This document shows positions 15,865 through 22,778 of a DNA stretch of 30,120 nucleotides, one piece after another (the first letter of the stretch is position 1; the number at the start of each line of letters is the position of its first letter). The notes beneath the pieces are model-generated. The model ran no database searches. It saw nothing but the letters and a program-made list of their open reading frames with translations, and was not told the origin of the DNA. Origin of the DNA: an uncultured bacterium (GTDB taxonomy: Bacteria > Bacteroidota > Bacteroidia > Bacteroidales > Paludibacteraceae); NCBI GenBank assembly GCA_946183755.1, contig CAMHCZ010000003.1, positions 1-30,120 of the forward strand. The letters run 5' to 3'. The translations under genes were made by a program, and so were the position numbers.

Positions 15865-17283
15865 TTAGAATAGGGAGCTCTCTCCCACGCATTCCTTGGG
15901 GAAATTCACGAAGTGCAGTTTCTTCTTGGCTCTTGTTATGGACGTGTATAGCCAGTTGTAGTAATCCTCGCTCTGTTCGTAGCTCAGCGAGCCTTGGTCG
16001 ATGAACACCGAGTCCCACTGTCCGCCTTGCGCTTTGTGGCACGTTATGGCGTATCCGAATTTTATCTGCAATGCGTTGTAATGCTCGTCTTCAGCGATTT
16101 TTTTCATTCTGTCTCGCTTGTTCGGTATGTCGGAGTAGTCCTCCTCCACGCCTTTGAATAGTTTGTCGTTCAGTTCCTTGGTCGCTTGCGGAGTGTCGGC
16201 GTAGATGGAGTCGAGCAGTATTTTTGCGTCTATTTCCTGATCGTAGTCTATCATTCTGAGTGTGGCTTCGGCGAATCTCAGTCCGTATAGTTCCTCGTGC
16301 CTTCTCACTCTGATTACCTCGGCCATGTCGCCGTTGGCAAGGAATTCCAGGTTTTTGTACTCCTTGCCCCAGAAGTAGTTGTTCTTGATTATCATGACGA
16401 TGTCTCCGCCGCCTATCTCGTCGTCGCGTTGCAGCACCTGCCTTCTTATGCCTTGGTTGTAGATGAGCGCTTGCTTGTTGCTTCTGGTTATGACGATTGT
16501 CTCCTCGGTCCCGTTCTTGGAGTATTCGTCTTCGAGCGCCTCGGTGAACATGGCTCCGTTTATGCTCTTCACATCGTCGAAACCTTCTATTTGCAGTTCG
16601 GGGAGTGATATGCGTGAGCCGTTCTCGATTTTTTTGCGGATTAATGTGGCGTTGTGGAGTATTCCGCTGTCTCCGTCCTGTCTTGCCACAGTGCTCAGGT
16701 ACGATTCTTTCACTTCGAGTCCGTAGCCTTCCAGCCGGTCTTTTGACATGGCGGGGCTTTTCTCCTCTCCGACGGGCGGCAGCTGTGCGTCGTCGCCTAT
16801 CACGATGAGGCGGCATCCGGCGCCGTTATATACGAATGTTATGAGGTCGTCAAGCAGATTTCCGCTGCCGAAGATGCTTTCGCCCTTGTTCGTTATCATC
16901 GACGACTCGTCCACGATGAACAGTGTGTCAGTCGCTTTGTTGTCGCTCAGCGAGAATTTTTCGTTGCCGAACGCGTTCTGCCGGTATATCTTCTTGTGTA
17001 TGGTGTAGGCGTTCTCGCCCGAGTACGACGCCATGACTTTGGCGGCTCTTCCTGTCGGCGCAATCAGCACGGTCTTCATCTGCGCCTTCTTCAGCACTCT
17101 GATTAGCGCGCCCACAAGCGATGTCTTTCCTGTGCCGGCATGTCCGCGGAGCAGGAATAGGACATTCGGCTCTCTGCTGCACAGAAACTCCGCGAGGTTC
17201 GTTATCGCGCCCCTTTGCTCGTCGTTGGGAGTGTAGGGGAGTTCTTCTATTATCGCATTTTCCAGCAATACCGTATCAGCCAT
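15865..17283 (-). CDS. RecD-like ATP-dependent DNA helicase (SF1B type)
   Basis: A superfamily 1 helicase of the RecD/AAA_30 type, probably acting in DNA repair or recombination; its exact role is not shown by the sequence. From ATG 17283 (472 aa), Walker A is GHAGTGKT (47-54), motif Ia is APTGRAAKVM, Walker B is FIVDESSM (D125, E126), and motif III has GDDAQLPPVG. The C-terminal UvrD_C_2 block includes TCHKAQGGQWDSVFIDQ and YTSITRAKKKL with the motif VI arginine. An upstream in-frame ATG at 17328 would add 15 polar residues; I prefer 17283 because the homology-like region starts soon after (MADTVLLENAIIEELPYTPN). It is much shorter than RecD2 (over 700 aa) because the N-terminal helix-hairpin-helix region is absent. 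No recB or recC is nearby, so it is not a RecBCD subunit by context. Confidence 0.9.
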   Translation of the reverse strand: MADTVLLENAIIEELPYTPNDEQRGAITNLAEFLCSREPNVLFLLRGHAGTGKTSLVGALIRVLKKAQMKTVLIAPTGRAAKVMASYSGENAYTIHKKIYRQNAFGNEKFSLSDNKATDTLFIVDESSMITNKGESIFGSGNLLDDLITFVYNGAGCRLIVIGDDAQLPPVGEEKSPAMSKDRLEGYGLEVKESYLSTVARQDGDSGILHNATLIRKKIENGSRISLPELQIEGFDDVKSINGAMFTEALEDEYSKNGTEETIVITRSNKQALIYNQGIRRQVLQRDDEIGGGDIVMIIKNNYFWGKEYKNLEFLANGDMAEVIRVRRHEELYGLRFAEATLRMIDYDQEIDAKILLDSIYADTPQATKELNDKLFKGVEEDYSDIPNKRDRMKKIAEDEHYNALQIKFGYAITCHKAQGGQWDSVFIDQGSLSYEQSEDYYNWLYTSITRAKKKLHFVNFPKECVGESSLF

Positions 17284-17339
17284 TTTGTTGTCTTCTTGTG
17301 CTAAGTTATTTTTTTTCTCAAAATACACACATTGTAAAG

Positions 17340-17409
17340 TTTGCAGATTGAATTTCTTTTATAAATTTGCAGTGACTTTGCTTTGTAATTGAGCAATTTC
17401 GTATCTTTG
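17340..17409 (+). promoter_or_regulatory. Tandem promoters for the pseudopilin-like gene
   Basis: The first promoter has TTTG (17340-17343), an 18-nt spacer and TAAATTTG (17362-17369). The second has TTTG (17377-17380), a 21-nt spacer and TATCTTTG (17402-17409). Both match the Bacteroides TTTG/TAnnTTTG pattern. Predicted leaders are about 100 and 60 nt. A minus-strand TAACTTTG (17424-17431) could drive the helicase gene, but is 140 nt from its start. Confidence 0.5.
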
Positions 17410-17475
17410 GGATTCGAGTAATGCAAAGTTATTACTAAGTGAGCATAGAAGCAAAAAATAACAATAATTAGAAAT

Positions 17476-18189
17476 ATGAAACCAACAATCAAAATTTTCT
17501 TTGTTTTAACCGTACTTTTGGTTATATCAGCAGCAGCACTTGTCGTATTTAACATACAGAGTGTGACAACTCCAATCCACTTCACTGACGAAAAGGATGC
17601 CCGCGAGCAGAAGGTAATCGAGGCGCTCGTGAATATCCGTAAGGCAGAGCAGGAGTACAAGAATCAGAAAGGTCAGTACACAGAGAGTTTTGATACACTT
17701 GTCGCTTTCATCCAGAACGGTAAGATGAAGCAGGTGAAGAAAGAGGGAACTCTGACAGACGAGCAGCTCGAGAAGGGCTTGACAGAGGCTAAGGCGCTTG
17801 CTATCGTCAAGAAGGGCAACGCTAAGGAAATCGCAGAATGGGGACTTCAGGGATTCAGCCGTGACACAGCTTACGTTGACGTTCTTCCTGCATTGTTCGA
17901 AGGCATCTATGACGCTAACACAATAAACAACATCCGTTACATACCTTTCTCTGACAAGGTGGACGGCAAGAAGAAAGAGTTCGAGTTGAGAACCGGCGTT
18001 CAGGAGAAGAACGGCATCAAGCTCCCTCTCTTCGAGGCTAAGGCTCCTTACGAGTCATACCTTGGCGACCTTGATCATCAGGAGCTCGTAAACCTCAAGG
18101 AAATCCAGGAGGAGCTCGGCAGATATGCAGGTCTGATGGTTGGTAATGCCGATGAACCAAACAACAACGCAGGTAACTGGGAGATTTAA
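17476..18189 (+). CDS. Pseudopilin-like single-pass membrane protein, function unknown
   Basis: This 237-aa protein has a short basic start (MKPTIK), one hydrophobic helix (7-26) and a periplasmic remainder. Right after the helix, residues 47-80 (VIEALVNIRKAEQEYKNQKG then QYTESFDTLVAFI) follow the layout of type IV pilins and pseudopilins: a long amphipathic helix with A-E-x-x-Y, then G-x-Y and D-x-L. I recall similar uncharacterised proteins in Bacteroides with the same NIR-A-x-x-Y-x-x-x-x-G-x-Y region. A classical prepilin cleavage site (G before F and E+5) is not present, so processing by a prepilin peptidase is doubtful. The C-terminal half (about 125-237) has no motif I know. It has tandem promoters and its own terminator. 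The pilin relation is inference from pattern only. Confidence 0.7.
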   Translation: MKPTIKIFFVLTVLLVISAAALVVFNIQSVTTPIHFTDEKDAREQKVIEALVNIRKAEQEYKNQKGQYTESFDTLVAFIQNGKMKQVKKEGTLTDEQLEKGLTEAKALAIVKKGNAKEIAEWGLQGFSRDTAYVDVLPALFEGIYDANTINNIRYIPFSDKVDGKKKEFELRTGVQEKNGIKLPLFEAKAPYESYLGDLDHQELVNLKEIQEELGRYAGLMVGNADEPNNNAGNWEI

Positions 18190-18224
18190 TAAAACACAAC
18201 TGGTAAAACAGTTTTTCATATTCG

Positions 18225-18269
18225 GAAATCCAGTCGGAGTCTTTTCTCCGGATGGATTTCTTTTTATTT
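18225..18269 (+). terminator. Terminator between pseudopilin-like gene and rsmD
   Basis: The arms 18225-18239 and 18246-18260 form a 15-bp stem with one G-A mismatch and one G-T pair, a 6-nt loop, then TTTTTATTT. An ATG at 18252, which could extend rsmD upstream, lies inside the right arm, so the rsmD start is better placed at 18282. Confidence 0.75.
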
Positions 18270-18281
18270 AGGAAAAGACTA

Positions 18282-18815
18282 ATGAGAATAATAAGCGGAA
18301 GCCATAAGGGAAGGAGAATAGAGCCTCCGAAAAACATGACGGCAAGACCGACAACCGACTTTGCCAAGGAGAGCCTTTTCAACGTGCTTAACAACATAAT
18401 GGATTTTGAGGACGCTATGGTGCTTGACTTGTTTTCTGGCACAGGCAGCATATCTTACGAGTTCGCTTCGCGTGGAGCGGCTTCGGTGGTCTCTGTTGAG
18501 CAGAGCAAGCTGCATGCGACCTTCATAAGGAAAATGAAGACCGACCTCAAGTTCGACTCAATGAACATAGTGCAAGGCGATGTGTTCAAATACATAAACA
18601 CTTGCTCGTCGAAATTCGACTTGATATTCGCCGACCCGCCTTACGCGCTTCCGACTCTGCCTACGCTCCCTGACCTTGTGATGGGGCGTGGAATGCTGCG
18701 CGAGGGCGGACTGTTTGTGCTGGAGCATTCGTCGGCATACGATTTTTCGGACTCGCCATTCTTCAAAGACCATAGGCGATACGGAAGTGTGAACTTTACT
18801 TTCTTTGGCGTGTAA
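18282..18815 (+). CDS. rsmD: 16S rRNA (guanine966-N2)-methyltransferase RsmD
   Basis: A SAM-dependent methyltransferase that modifies G966 of 16S rRNA. From ATG 18282 (177 aa) it begins MRIISGSHKGRRIEPPK, the classic RsmD N-terminus. ARPTTDFAKESLFNVL (21-36) is a family block. Motif I is LDLFSGTGSISYE (48-60), E73 binds the SAM ribose, and the catalytic DPPY is at 118-121 (FADPPY). The length is normal. The earlier ATG at 18252 would add ten residues encoded in a terminator hairpin and is rejected. The stop codon TAA is directly followed by the ATG of the DUF4286 gene, so these two are translated from one message. Confidence 0.95.
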   Translation: MRIISGSHKGRRIEPPKNMTARPTTDFAKESLFNVLNNIMDFEDAMVLDLFSGTGSISYEFASRGAASVVSVEQSKLHATFIRKMKTDLKFDSMNIVQGDVFKYINTCSSKFDLIFADPPYALPTLPTLPDLVMGRGMLREGGLFVLEHSSAYDFSDSPFFKDHRRYGSVNFTFFGV

Positions 18816-19127
18816 ATGGCGAAATTCATATTCAATACGACATTCTGCATGGAAGACAGCGACACGCAGGTCTTCTTGTCTTGGCTTAAGGCGGAGTTTC
18901 TGCCGGCGCTGACGAGCAACGGCATGGCTTCGGACCCTGTGCTTTCCAAAGTGCTTGCGGCGACGGAACTTGGCGATGGTCAGTCGTTGTCGCTTCAGTT
19001 GAGGATAGAGGACGACGCCAGCCTCGAAAGGTGGCAGAACGCCGAATGGCCTCGATTAGAGGCGTCGGTTGTGTCGAAATTCGGTAGAAGAGTGCTGTTC
19101 TTCTCGACGGTAATGGAAATCTTATGA
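18816..19127 (+). CDS. DUF4286 family protein
   Basis: A small 103-aa cytosolic protein matching DUF4286, a family found mainly in Bacteroidetes whose function is not established. The N-terminal FIFNTTFCMED (4-14) and the central SLSLQLRIEDDASLERWQ (53-70) are the recognisable blocks, and the protein ends in FFSTVMEIL. The layout (two beta-alpha-beta halves with L-Q-L in the second) suggests a ferredoxin-like fold. Its ATG abuts the rsmD stop, and its own stop overlaps the ruvC start in ATGA (19124-19127), so translation is coupled to both neighbours. The constant link with ruvC suggests a role around DNA or RNA metabolism, but nothing in the sequence shows it. Confidence 0.85.
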   Translation: MAKFIFNTTFCMEDSDTQVFLSWLKAEFLPALTSNGMASDPVLSKVLAATELGDGQSLSLQLRIEDDASLERWQNAEWPRLEASVVSKFGRRVLFFSTVMEIL

Positions 19128-19762
19128 GCGACGAAGCGAGCAAAGTCATAGACGGCAGGATAATCCTCGGCATAGACCCAGGCTCCAACATAATGGGCTA
19201 TGCTGTGCTGAGGTGGTGCAAAGGCAGAAAGCCGGAACTTGTGACCATGGGAGTTTTTGACCTCAGAAAGTACAAGGACCATTACCTCACGCTTAAGAAG
19301 GTGTTCGAAATGGTGGTCGGCGTTATAGACGAGTACCACCCGGACGAGATGTGTCTTGAGGCACCATTCTTCGGCAAGAACGTTCAGTCCATGCTCAAAC
19401 TCGGCAGAGCTCAGGGAGTCGCCATGGCGGCAGGGCTGCACCGCGATTTGCTTATAACCGAATACGCCCCGCTGAAGATAAAGATGGCTATAACCGGCAA
19501 CGGACAAGCCTCGAAGGAACAGGTCGCGGATATGCTCAGGAGGATGCTGTCCATACCTCAGGAAAGCATGCCTAAGTTCCTTGATGCGACTGATGCTCTG
19601 GGTGTGGCGATGTGTCATTATTTCCAGATTTCGAAGCCCGTCAGCACACAGAAGGCGTATTCGAGCTGGGAGGATTTCGCAAGGAAGAATGCGTCGCGAG
19701 TGCGTGGAATAGTAAAAGAAAAGAACAAGATAAATAAAAAGGAAGATGATACAGATAGATGA
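19124..19762 (+). CDS. ruvC: Holliday-junction endonuclease RuvC
   Basis: The dimeric endonuclease that resolves Holliday junctions with RuvAB. The RNase H-like fold is clear: IILGIDPGSNIMGYAV (13-28) with D18, LEAPFFGKNVQSMLKLGRA (79-96 region) with E79, and FLDATDALGVAMCH with D154 and D157. These four acidic residues correspond to the D7, E66, D138 and D141 of the E. coli enzyme. At 212 aa it is longer than the roughly 170-190 typical; the extra length is an 11-residue N-terminal extension and a Lys-rich C-terminal tail (KEKNKINKKEDD). The start overlaps the DUF4286 stop (ATGA), and the 3' end overlaps the DUF3109 start by 17 nt. No ruvA or ruvB is in the window. Confidence 0.96.
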   Translation: MSDEASKVIDGRIILGIDPGSNIMGYAVLRWCKGRKPELVTMGVFDLRKYKDHYLTLKKVFEMVVGVIDEYHPDEMCLEAPFFGKNVQSMLKLGRAQGVAMAAGLHRDLLITEYAPLKIKMAITGNGQASKEQVADMLRRMLSIPQESMPKFLDATDALGVAMCHYFQISKPVSTQKAYSSWEDFARKNASRVRGIVKEKNKINKKEDDTDR

Positions 19763-20345
19763 CAAGATTGTGAGTTTCGATGTTTTCGAGAAAATGTTTC
19801 TTTGCGACCTGACCCAGTGCAAGGGCATCTGCTGTGTGGAAGGCGATGCCGGAGCTCCGTTGGAGAAGGGTGAGAAGGAAGAGTTGGAGAAGGCCTACGA
19901 TGTGATAAAGGACACTTTGCCTGAGGTTTCGAGAAAACTGATAGAGGAGAAAGGCGTCAGCTATGTTGATATCGAGGGCGACGAAGTCACGCAGATTGTA
20001 AACGGCAAGGAATGCGTGTTCTCGTTTGTGGATGAGGACGGAGTGGTGAAGTGCGCTGTGGAAAAGGCTTATCGCGAAGGCAAGATAAAGTTCAGAAAGC
20101 CTATTTCGTGTTATCTGTATCCAGTGAGAGTGGATGTGTACAAGGACTTCGAGGCGGTAAATGTGCACAAGTGGAGAATATGCAAGTGCGCGTTCGAGTG
20201 CGGCGAGAAGGCTAATCTTCCGGTTTACAGATTTCTGAAAGAGCCTTTAATCGCGAAGTACGGGCGGAAATGGTACGATAAGCTGTGTGTGGCGGCAGTG
20301 GAGTTTGAAAAGGCGAAGAAGGAGTGGAAGCGTGATATAAAGTAA
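19746..20345 (+). CDS. DUF3109 family cysteine-rich protein
   Basis: A 199-aa cytosolic protein of DUF3109, common in Bacteroidetes and of unknown function. It has 11 cysteines: C20, C25, C29 and C30 (CDLTQCKGICC), C90, C103, C122 (ISCYLYPVR), C146, C148, C152 (ICKCAFECG) and C181. The spacing, and especially the first CxxxxCxxxCC and the S-C-x-x-Y-P-x-R block, resembles YkgJ-type proteins thought to bind zinc or an Fe-S cluster, so a metal site is likely; that is inference. Its ATG overlaps the end of ruvC by 17 nt and it is the last gene before a strong terminator. A role linked to RuvC is possible only from gene order. Confidence 0.88.
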   Translation: MIQIDDKIVSFDVFEKMFLCDLTQCKGICCVEGDAGAPLEKGEKEELEKAYDVIKDTLPEVSRKLIEEKGVSYVDIEGDEVTQIVNGKECVFSFVDEDGVVKCAVEKAYREGKIKFRKPISCYLYPVRVDVYKDFEAVNVHKWRICKCAFECGEKANLPVYRFLKEPLIAKYGRKWYDKLCVAAVEFEKAKKEWKRDIK

Positions 20346-20367
20346 AAAGACAGAGGAATATATGTGC

Positions 20368-20403
20368 AAAAAAAATGTCAGCCGTTGGGCTGACATTTTT
20401 TTA
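20368..20403. terminator. Bidirectional intrinsic terminator
   Basis: A perfect 13-bp stem, 20371-20383 with 20388-20400, and a GTTG loop. T runs lie on both strands (20396-20402 on plus; the A run 20368-20375 on minus). It ends both the ruvC cluster and the convergent lysC-lysA-glycosyltransferase operon. Confidence 0.88.
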
Positions 20404-21579
20404 TTTCCATTTGTATATGCGTTTTTTGTGGAATTTGTTTGACAACAGTCCTTTGAGATATATCAAAGGCAGCAGAATGTCGAAGAAAATAATCGAAAGG
20501 TAGAAGTGACGTTCTGCAAGCACAGTTGCCGTGCGGTTCATGATTATCATCTGCGTGATGAGTCTTACGAGCCATACGCCGCCAGCGATTATCTTAAGCA
20601 TGGCAGGTGCCAGGATGATGGTCAGCACAATGGCGAGGTAGAACAGTCCGCGGCTTGCGACTTCTGTGCCGATGAGAGCCTGCGTCTTGCTCTTGTAGAA
20701 TGGCGACGTAGAGAGGTGTCTTTCCTTCTGGTAATACCATTCAGAGAATGTTTCCTTAGGTTCCGACACTGTTTTGCTGTCGCTGTCGGTCTCTACTCTT
20801 GTGTTGATGCCGTTGGTGTTGCTGTTGACGAACAGATCGTCGTCGCCGCTCTGCAGGTGCAGGATGGAAGCGAATCCGCGGTTGTCGAAGAATATCTTGT
20901 TTCTGTACGCCATGTTTCTTCCTACGCCCATGTATGGTACTCCGCGTATGGCGAATCCCATGTATTGCAGAGCGATGAAGAATGTGTCGTAAGAAATGAG
21001 GTGTCCGAGAATTCCTTTTTTCTTCTCGTATGCGCCGTATCCCAGCACAAAGTCCTTCTTGTCGGTGAAGTTGCGCACCATGAGGCTTATCCAGTTCTCG
21101 CTCACAGGCTTGCAGTCGGCGTCGGTCAGCAGGATTATCTCATTGTGGGCGGCTTTGATGCCTATGGTTAATGCCAGCTTCTTGGAACTCATCACCTTGA
21201 CGTCTTCTGGCACATAAGTGCTGTAGAGGTTGCTGTATTGTCTCTTCAGGTCAACAAGCAGCTGCTCAGTCTCGTCGGTGCTGCCGTCGTTTACTACAAT
21301 CACTTCAAAGTCATGATACTTCTGGTTGAGTACGGCTGGCAGGAATTCGCGCAGATTCTCGCTTTCGTTCTTTGCGCAAATTATGACAGAGACGCCAGGC
21401 GCTGATTGCAGAAAAGGCAGTTCGGCTCTTCTTTTCTTTTTTTCCTGCGACAATATTCCTGTGTAGAAATATATGTAATAGAACATCTGGATTATGAATG
21501 CGATGCCGATGACGCCGACTATCGCCCAGATGTATCCATCGAGTTCTGCAGGATCAAAATATAAATCTATATTAGGCAT
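20401..21579 (-). CDS. Membrane-bound family-2 glycosyltransferase
   Basis: GT-A fold glycosyltransferase of family 2, membrane bound, adding sugar from a nucleotide sugar to an unknown acceptor. An N-terminal transmembrane segment (17-40) leads to the catalytic domain (about 63-290): SVIICAKNE (64-72), NDGSTD (97-102), the metal-binding DAD (153-155), a DDD acidic motif (246-248) and QKERH (284-288), which corresponds to the Q-x-x-R-W-like motif of processive GT2 enzymes. Two or three C-terminal segments (about 311-345 and 358-378) follow. The basic C-terminus is KRIYKWK. It begins 14 nt after the lysA stop, so it is the third gene of the lysine operon; a role in cell-wall, polysaccharide or lipid glycosylation cannot be told apart here. 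Confidence 0.92.
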   Translation of the reverse strand: MPNIDLYFDPAELDGYIWAIVGVIGIAFIIQMFYYIYFYTGILSQEKKKRRAELPFLQSAPGVSVIICAKNESENLREFLPAVLNQKYHDFEVIVVNDGSTDETEQLLVDLKRQYSNLYSTYVPEDVKVMSSKKLALTIGIKAAHNEIILLTDADCKPVSENWISLMVRNFTDKKDFVLGYGAYEKKKGILGHLISYDTFFIALQYMGFAIRGVPYMGVGRNMAYRNKIFFDNRGFASILHLQSGDDDLFVNSNTNGINTRVETDSDSKTVSEPKETFSEWYYQKERHLSTSPFYKSKTQALIGTEVASRGLFYLAIVLTIILAPAMLKIIAGGVWLVRLITQMIIMNRTATVLAERHFYLSIIFFDILLPLIYLKGLLSNKFHKKRIYKWK

Positions 21580-21593
21580 GTCTGTTATCTCAT

Positions 21594-22760
21594 TTATATT
21601 TTATCAGAAAGGTATCCGACAGGCAGGTCACGGAGATTGTATCTTGATGCCATGATCTCGCCGTATGCTCCTGCGCTGCGTAATGCCAGCAGGTCGCCAC
21701 GCTTGGTCTCGTTGAGACTCACCTCCTTCTGGAACACGTCGCTTGATTCGCATATCGGTCCTACGACATCGTAAGTCTCCTCCTGCTCGTCGCTTGTGAT
21801 GTTCTCTATGCGGTGGTATGCGTCGTAGAGCGCTGGGCGGATGAGGTCTGTCATGCCAGCATCGACAATCACGAACTTCTTGTTGGTGCCTTGCTTGACG
21901 TATGTCACCTTGGTGATGAGGCTGCCGCACTGAGCGACAACGCTTCTTCCTGGCTCGCAGTGCAGAGTCTGTCCTTCGCGCAGTTTGAGGTTCTTGCTGA
22001 ACAGGCGGAAGTATCCTTCGAAGTCAGCCATAGGGAAGTGGTTCGGATGCTCGTAGTTGATGCCGAGTCCGCCGCCTATATTTATGTTCTTGAGGGTTAT
22101 GCCCTGGCTCTCGAACTCGTCTTGCAACTCGTTGATTCTCACGCATAAATCCTCGTATGCGCTGAAGTCGGTTATTTGGCTGCCAATGTGGAAGTGCACT
22201 CCGATGAGTTCAAGGTTTGAAGCCTTGGCTATGAAGTCAGCAGCGAACTTAATGTCGTTCATGCTGAATCCGAACTTGTTCTCGTTGAGTCCGGTAGTGA
22301 TTTTCTGGTGTGTGTGAGCATCGATGTTAGGGTTGATTCTCAACGCCACCTTGGCAGTCTTGCCCTTTATTGTGGCAAGGTCGTTAATCACCTCAAGCTC
22401 AGGGACCGACTCTACGTTGAAGCAGAAAATATCGTTGTCGAGAGCGAAGTTTATCTCCTTGTCTGTCTTTCCGACTCCGGCGAAGACTATGTCGCTTGGC
22501 TTGAATCCAGCCTCGATGGCAGCCTTTACCTCGTTGCCGCTGACACAATCGGCGCCTAAGCCATAGCTTGAAATGAGGGCCAGTACATCGTGGTTTGCGT
22601 TAGCCTTGATGGCGTAATGCACTTTGTATCCGTATTTGCCGCTTTCCTCTTTTATTGTAGTCAGAGTGTTGCGCAGAAGTTCTGCGTCGTAGTAATAGAA
22701 GGGGGTCTCTATGTTTTTAAACTTGCTTACAGGAAATTGTCCTTTTATCGTGTTGCCCAT
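21594..22760 (-). CDS. lysA: Diaminopimelate decarboxylase
   Basis: PLP enzyme that decarboxylates meso-diaminopimelate to lysine, the last step of the pathway. The alanine-racemase-like barrel carries the PLP lysine K52 in HYAIKANAN (48-56). Other expected blocks are GVHFHIGSQ (187-195, H191), GGGLG near 229-233 for phosphate binding, EPGRSVVA (269-276) and GPICESSDVF (334-343) with the catalytic C337. The length of 388 aa is slightly short of the usual 410-420 but all motifs are present. The start follows the lysC stop by 18 nt. Sharing an operon with lysC gives the first and last step of lysine synthesis; enzymes for the middle steps are not in the window. Confidence 0.97.
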   Translation of the reverse strand: MGNTIKGQFPVSKFKNIETPFYYYDAELLRNTLTTIKEESGKYGYKVHYAIKANANHDVLALISSYGLGADCVSGNEVKAAIEAGFKPSDIVFAGVGKTDKEINFALDNDIFCFNVESVPELEVINDLATIKGKTAKVALRINPNIDAHTHQKITTGLNENKFGFSMNDIKFAADFIAKASNLELIGVHFHIGSQITDFSAYEDLCVRINELQDEFESQGITLKNINIGGGLGINYEHPNHFPMADFEGYFRLFSKNLKLREGQTLHCEPGRSVVAQCGSLITKVTYVKQGTNKKFVIVDAGMTDLIRPALYDAYHRIENITSDEQEETYDVVGPICESSDVFQKEVSLNETKRGDLLALRSAGAYGEIMASRYNLRDLPVGYLSDKI

Positions 22761-22778
22761 TGTGTCTTTTTTTGTGTG

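Noticed and set aside
16091..16816. Minus-strand frame (241 codons) inside the helicase gene in another frame
   Set aside because: Its composition is almost entirely Arg, Gln and His, the mark of an out-of-frame reading of the helicase.
18995..19828. Long minus-strand open frame (277 codons) opposite DUF4286, ruvC and DUF3109
   Set aside because: It is antisense to three genes with clear family motifs. Its translation is full of His, Arg, Cys and Leu with no domain, as expected from the antisense of a coding region.
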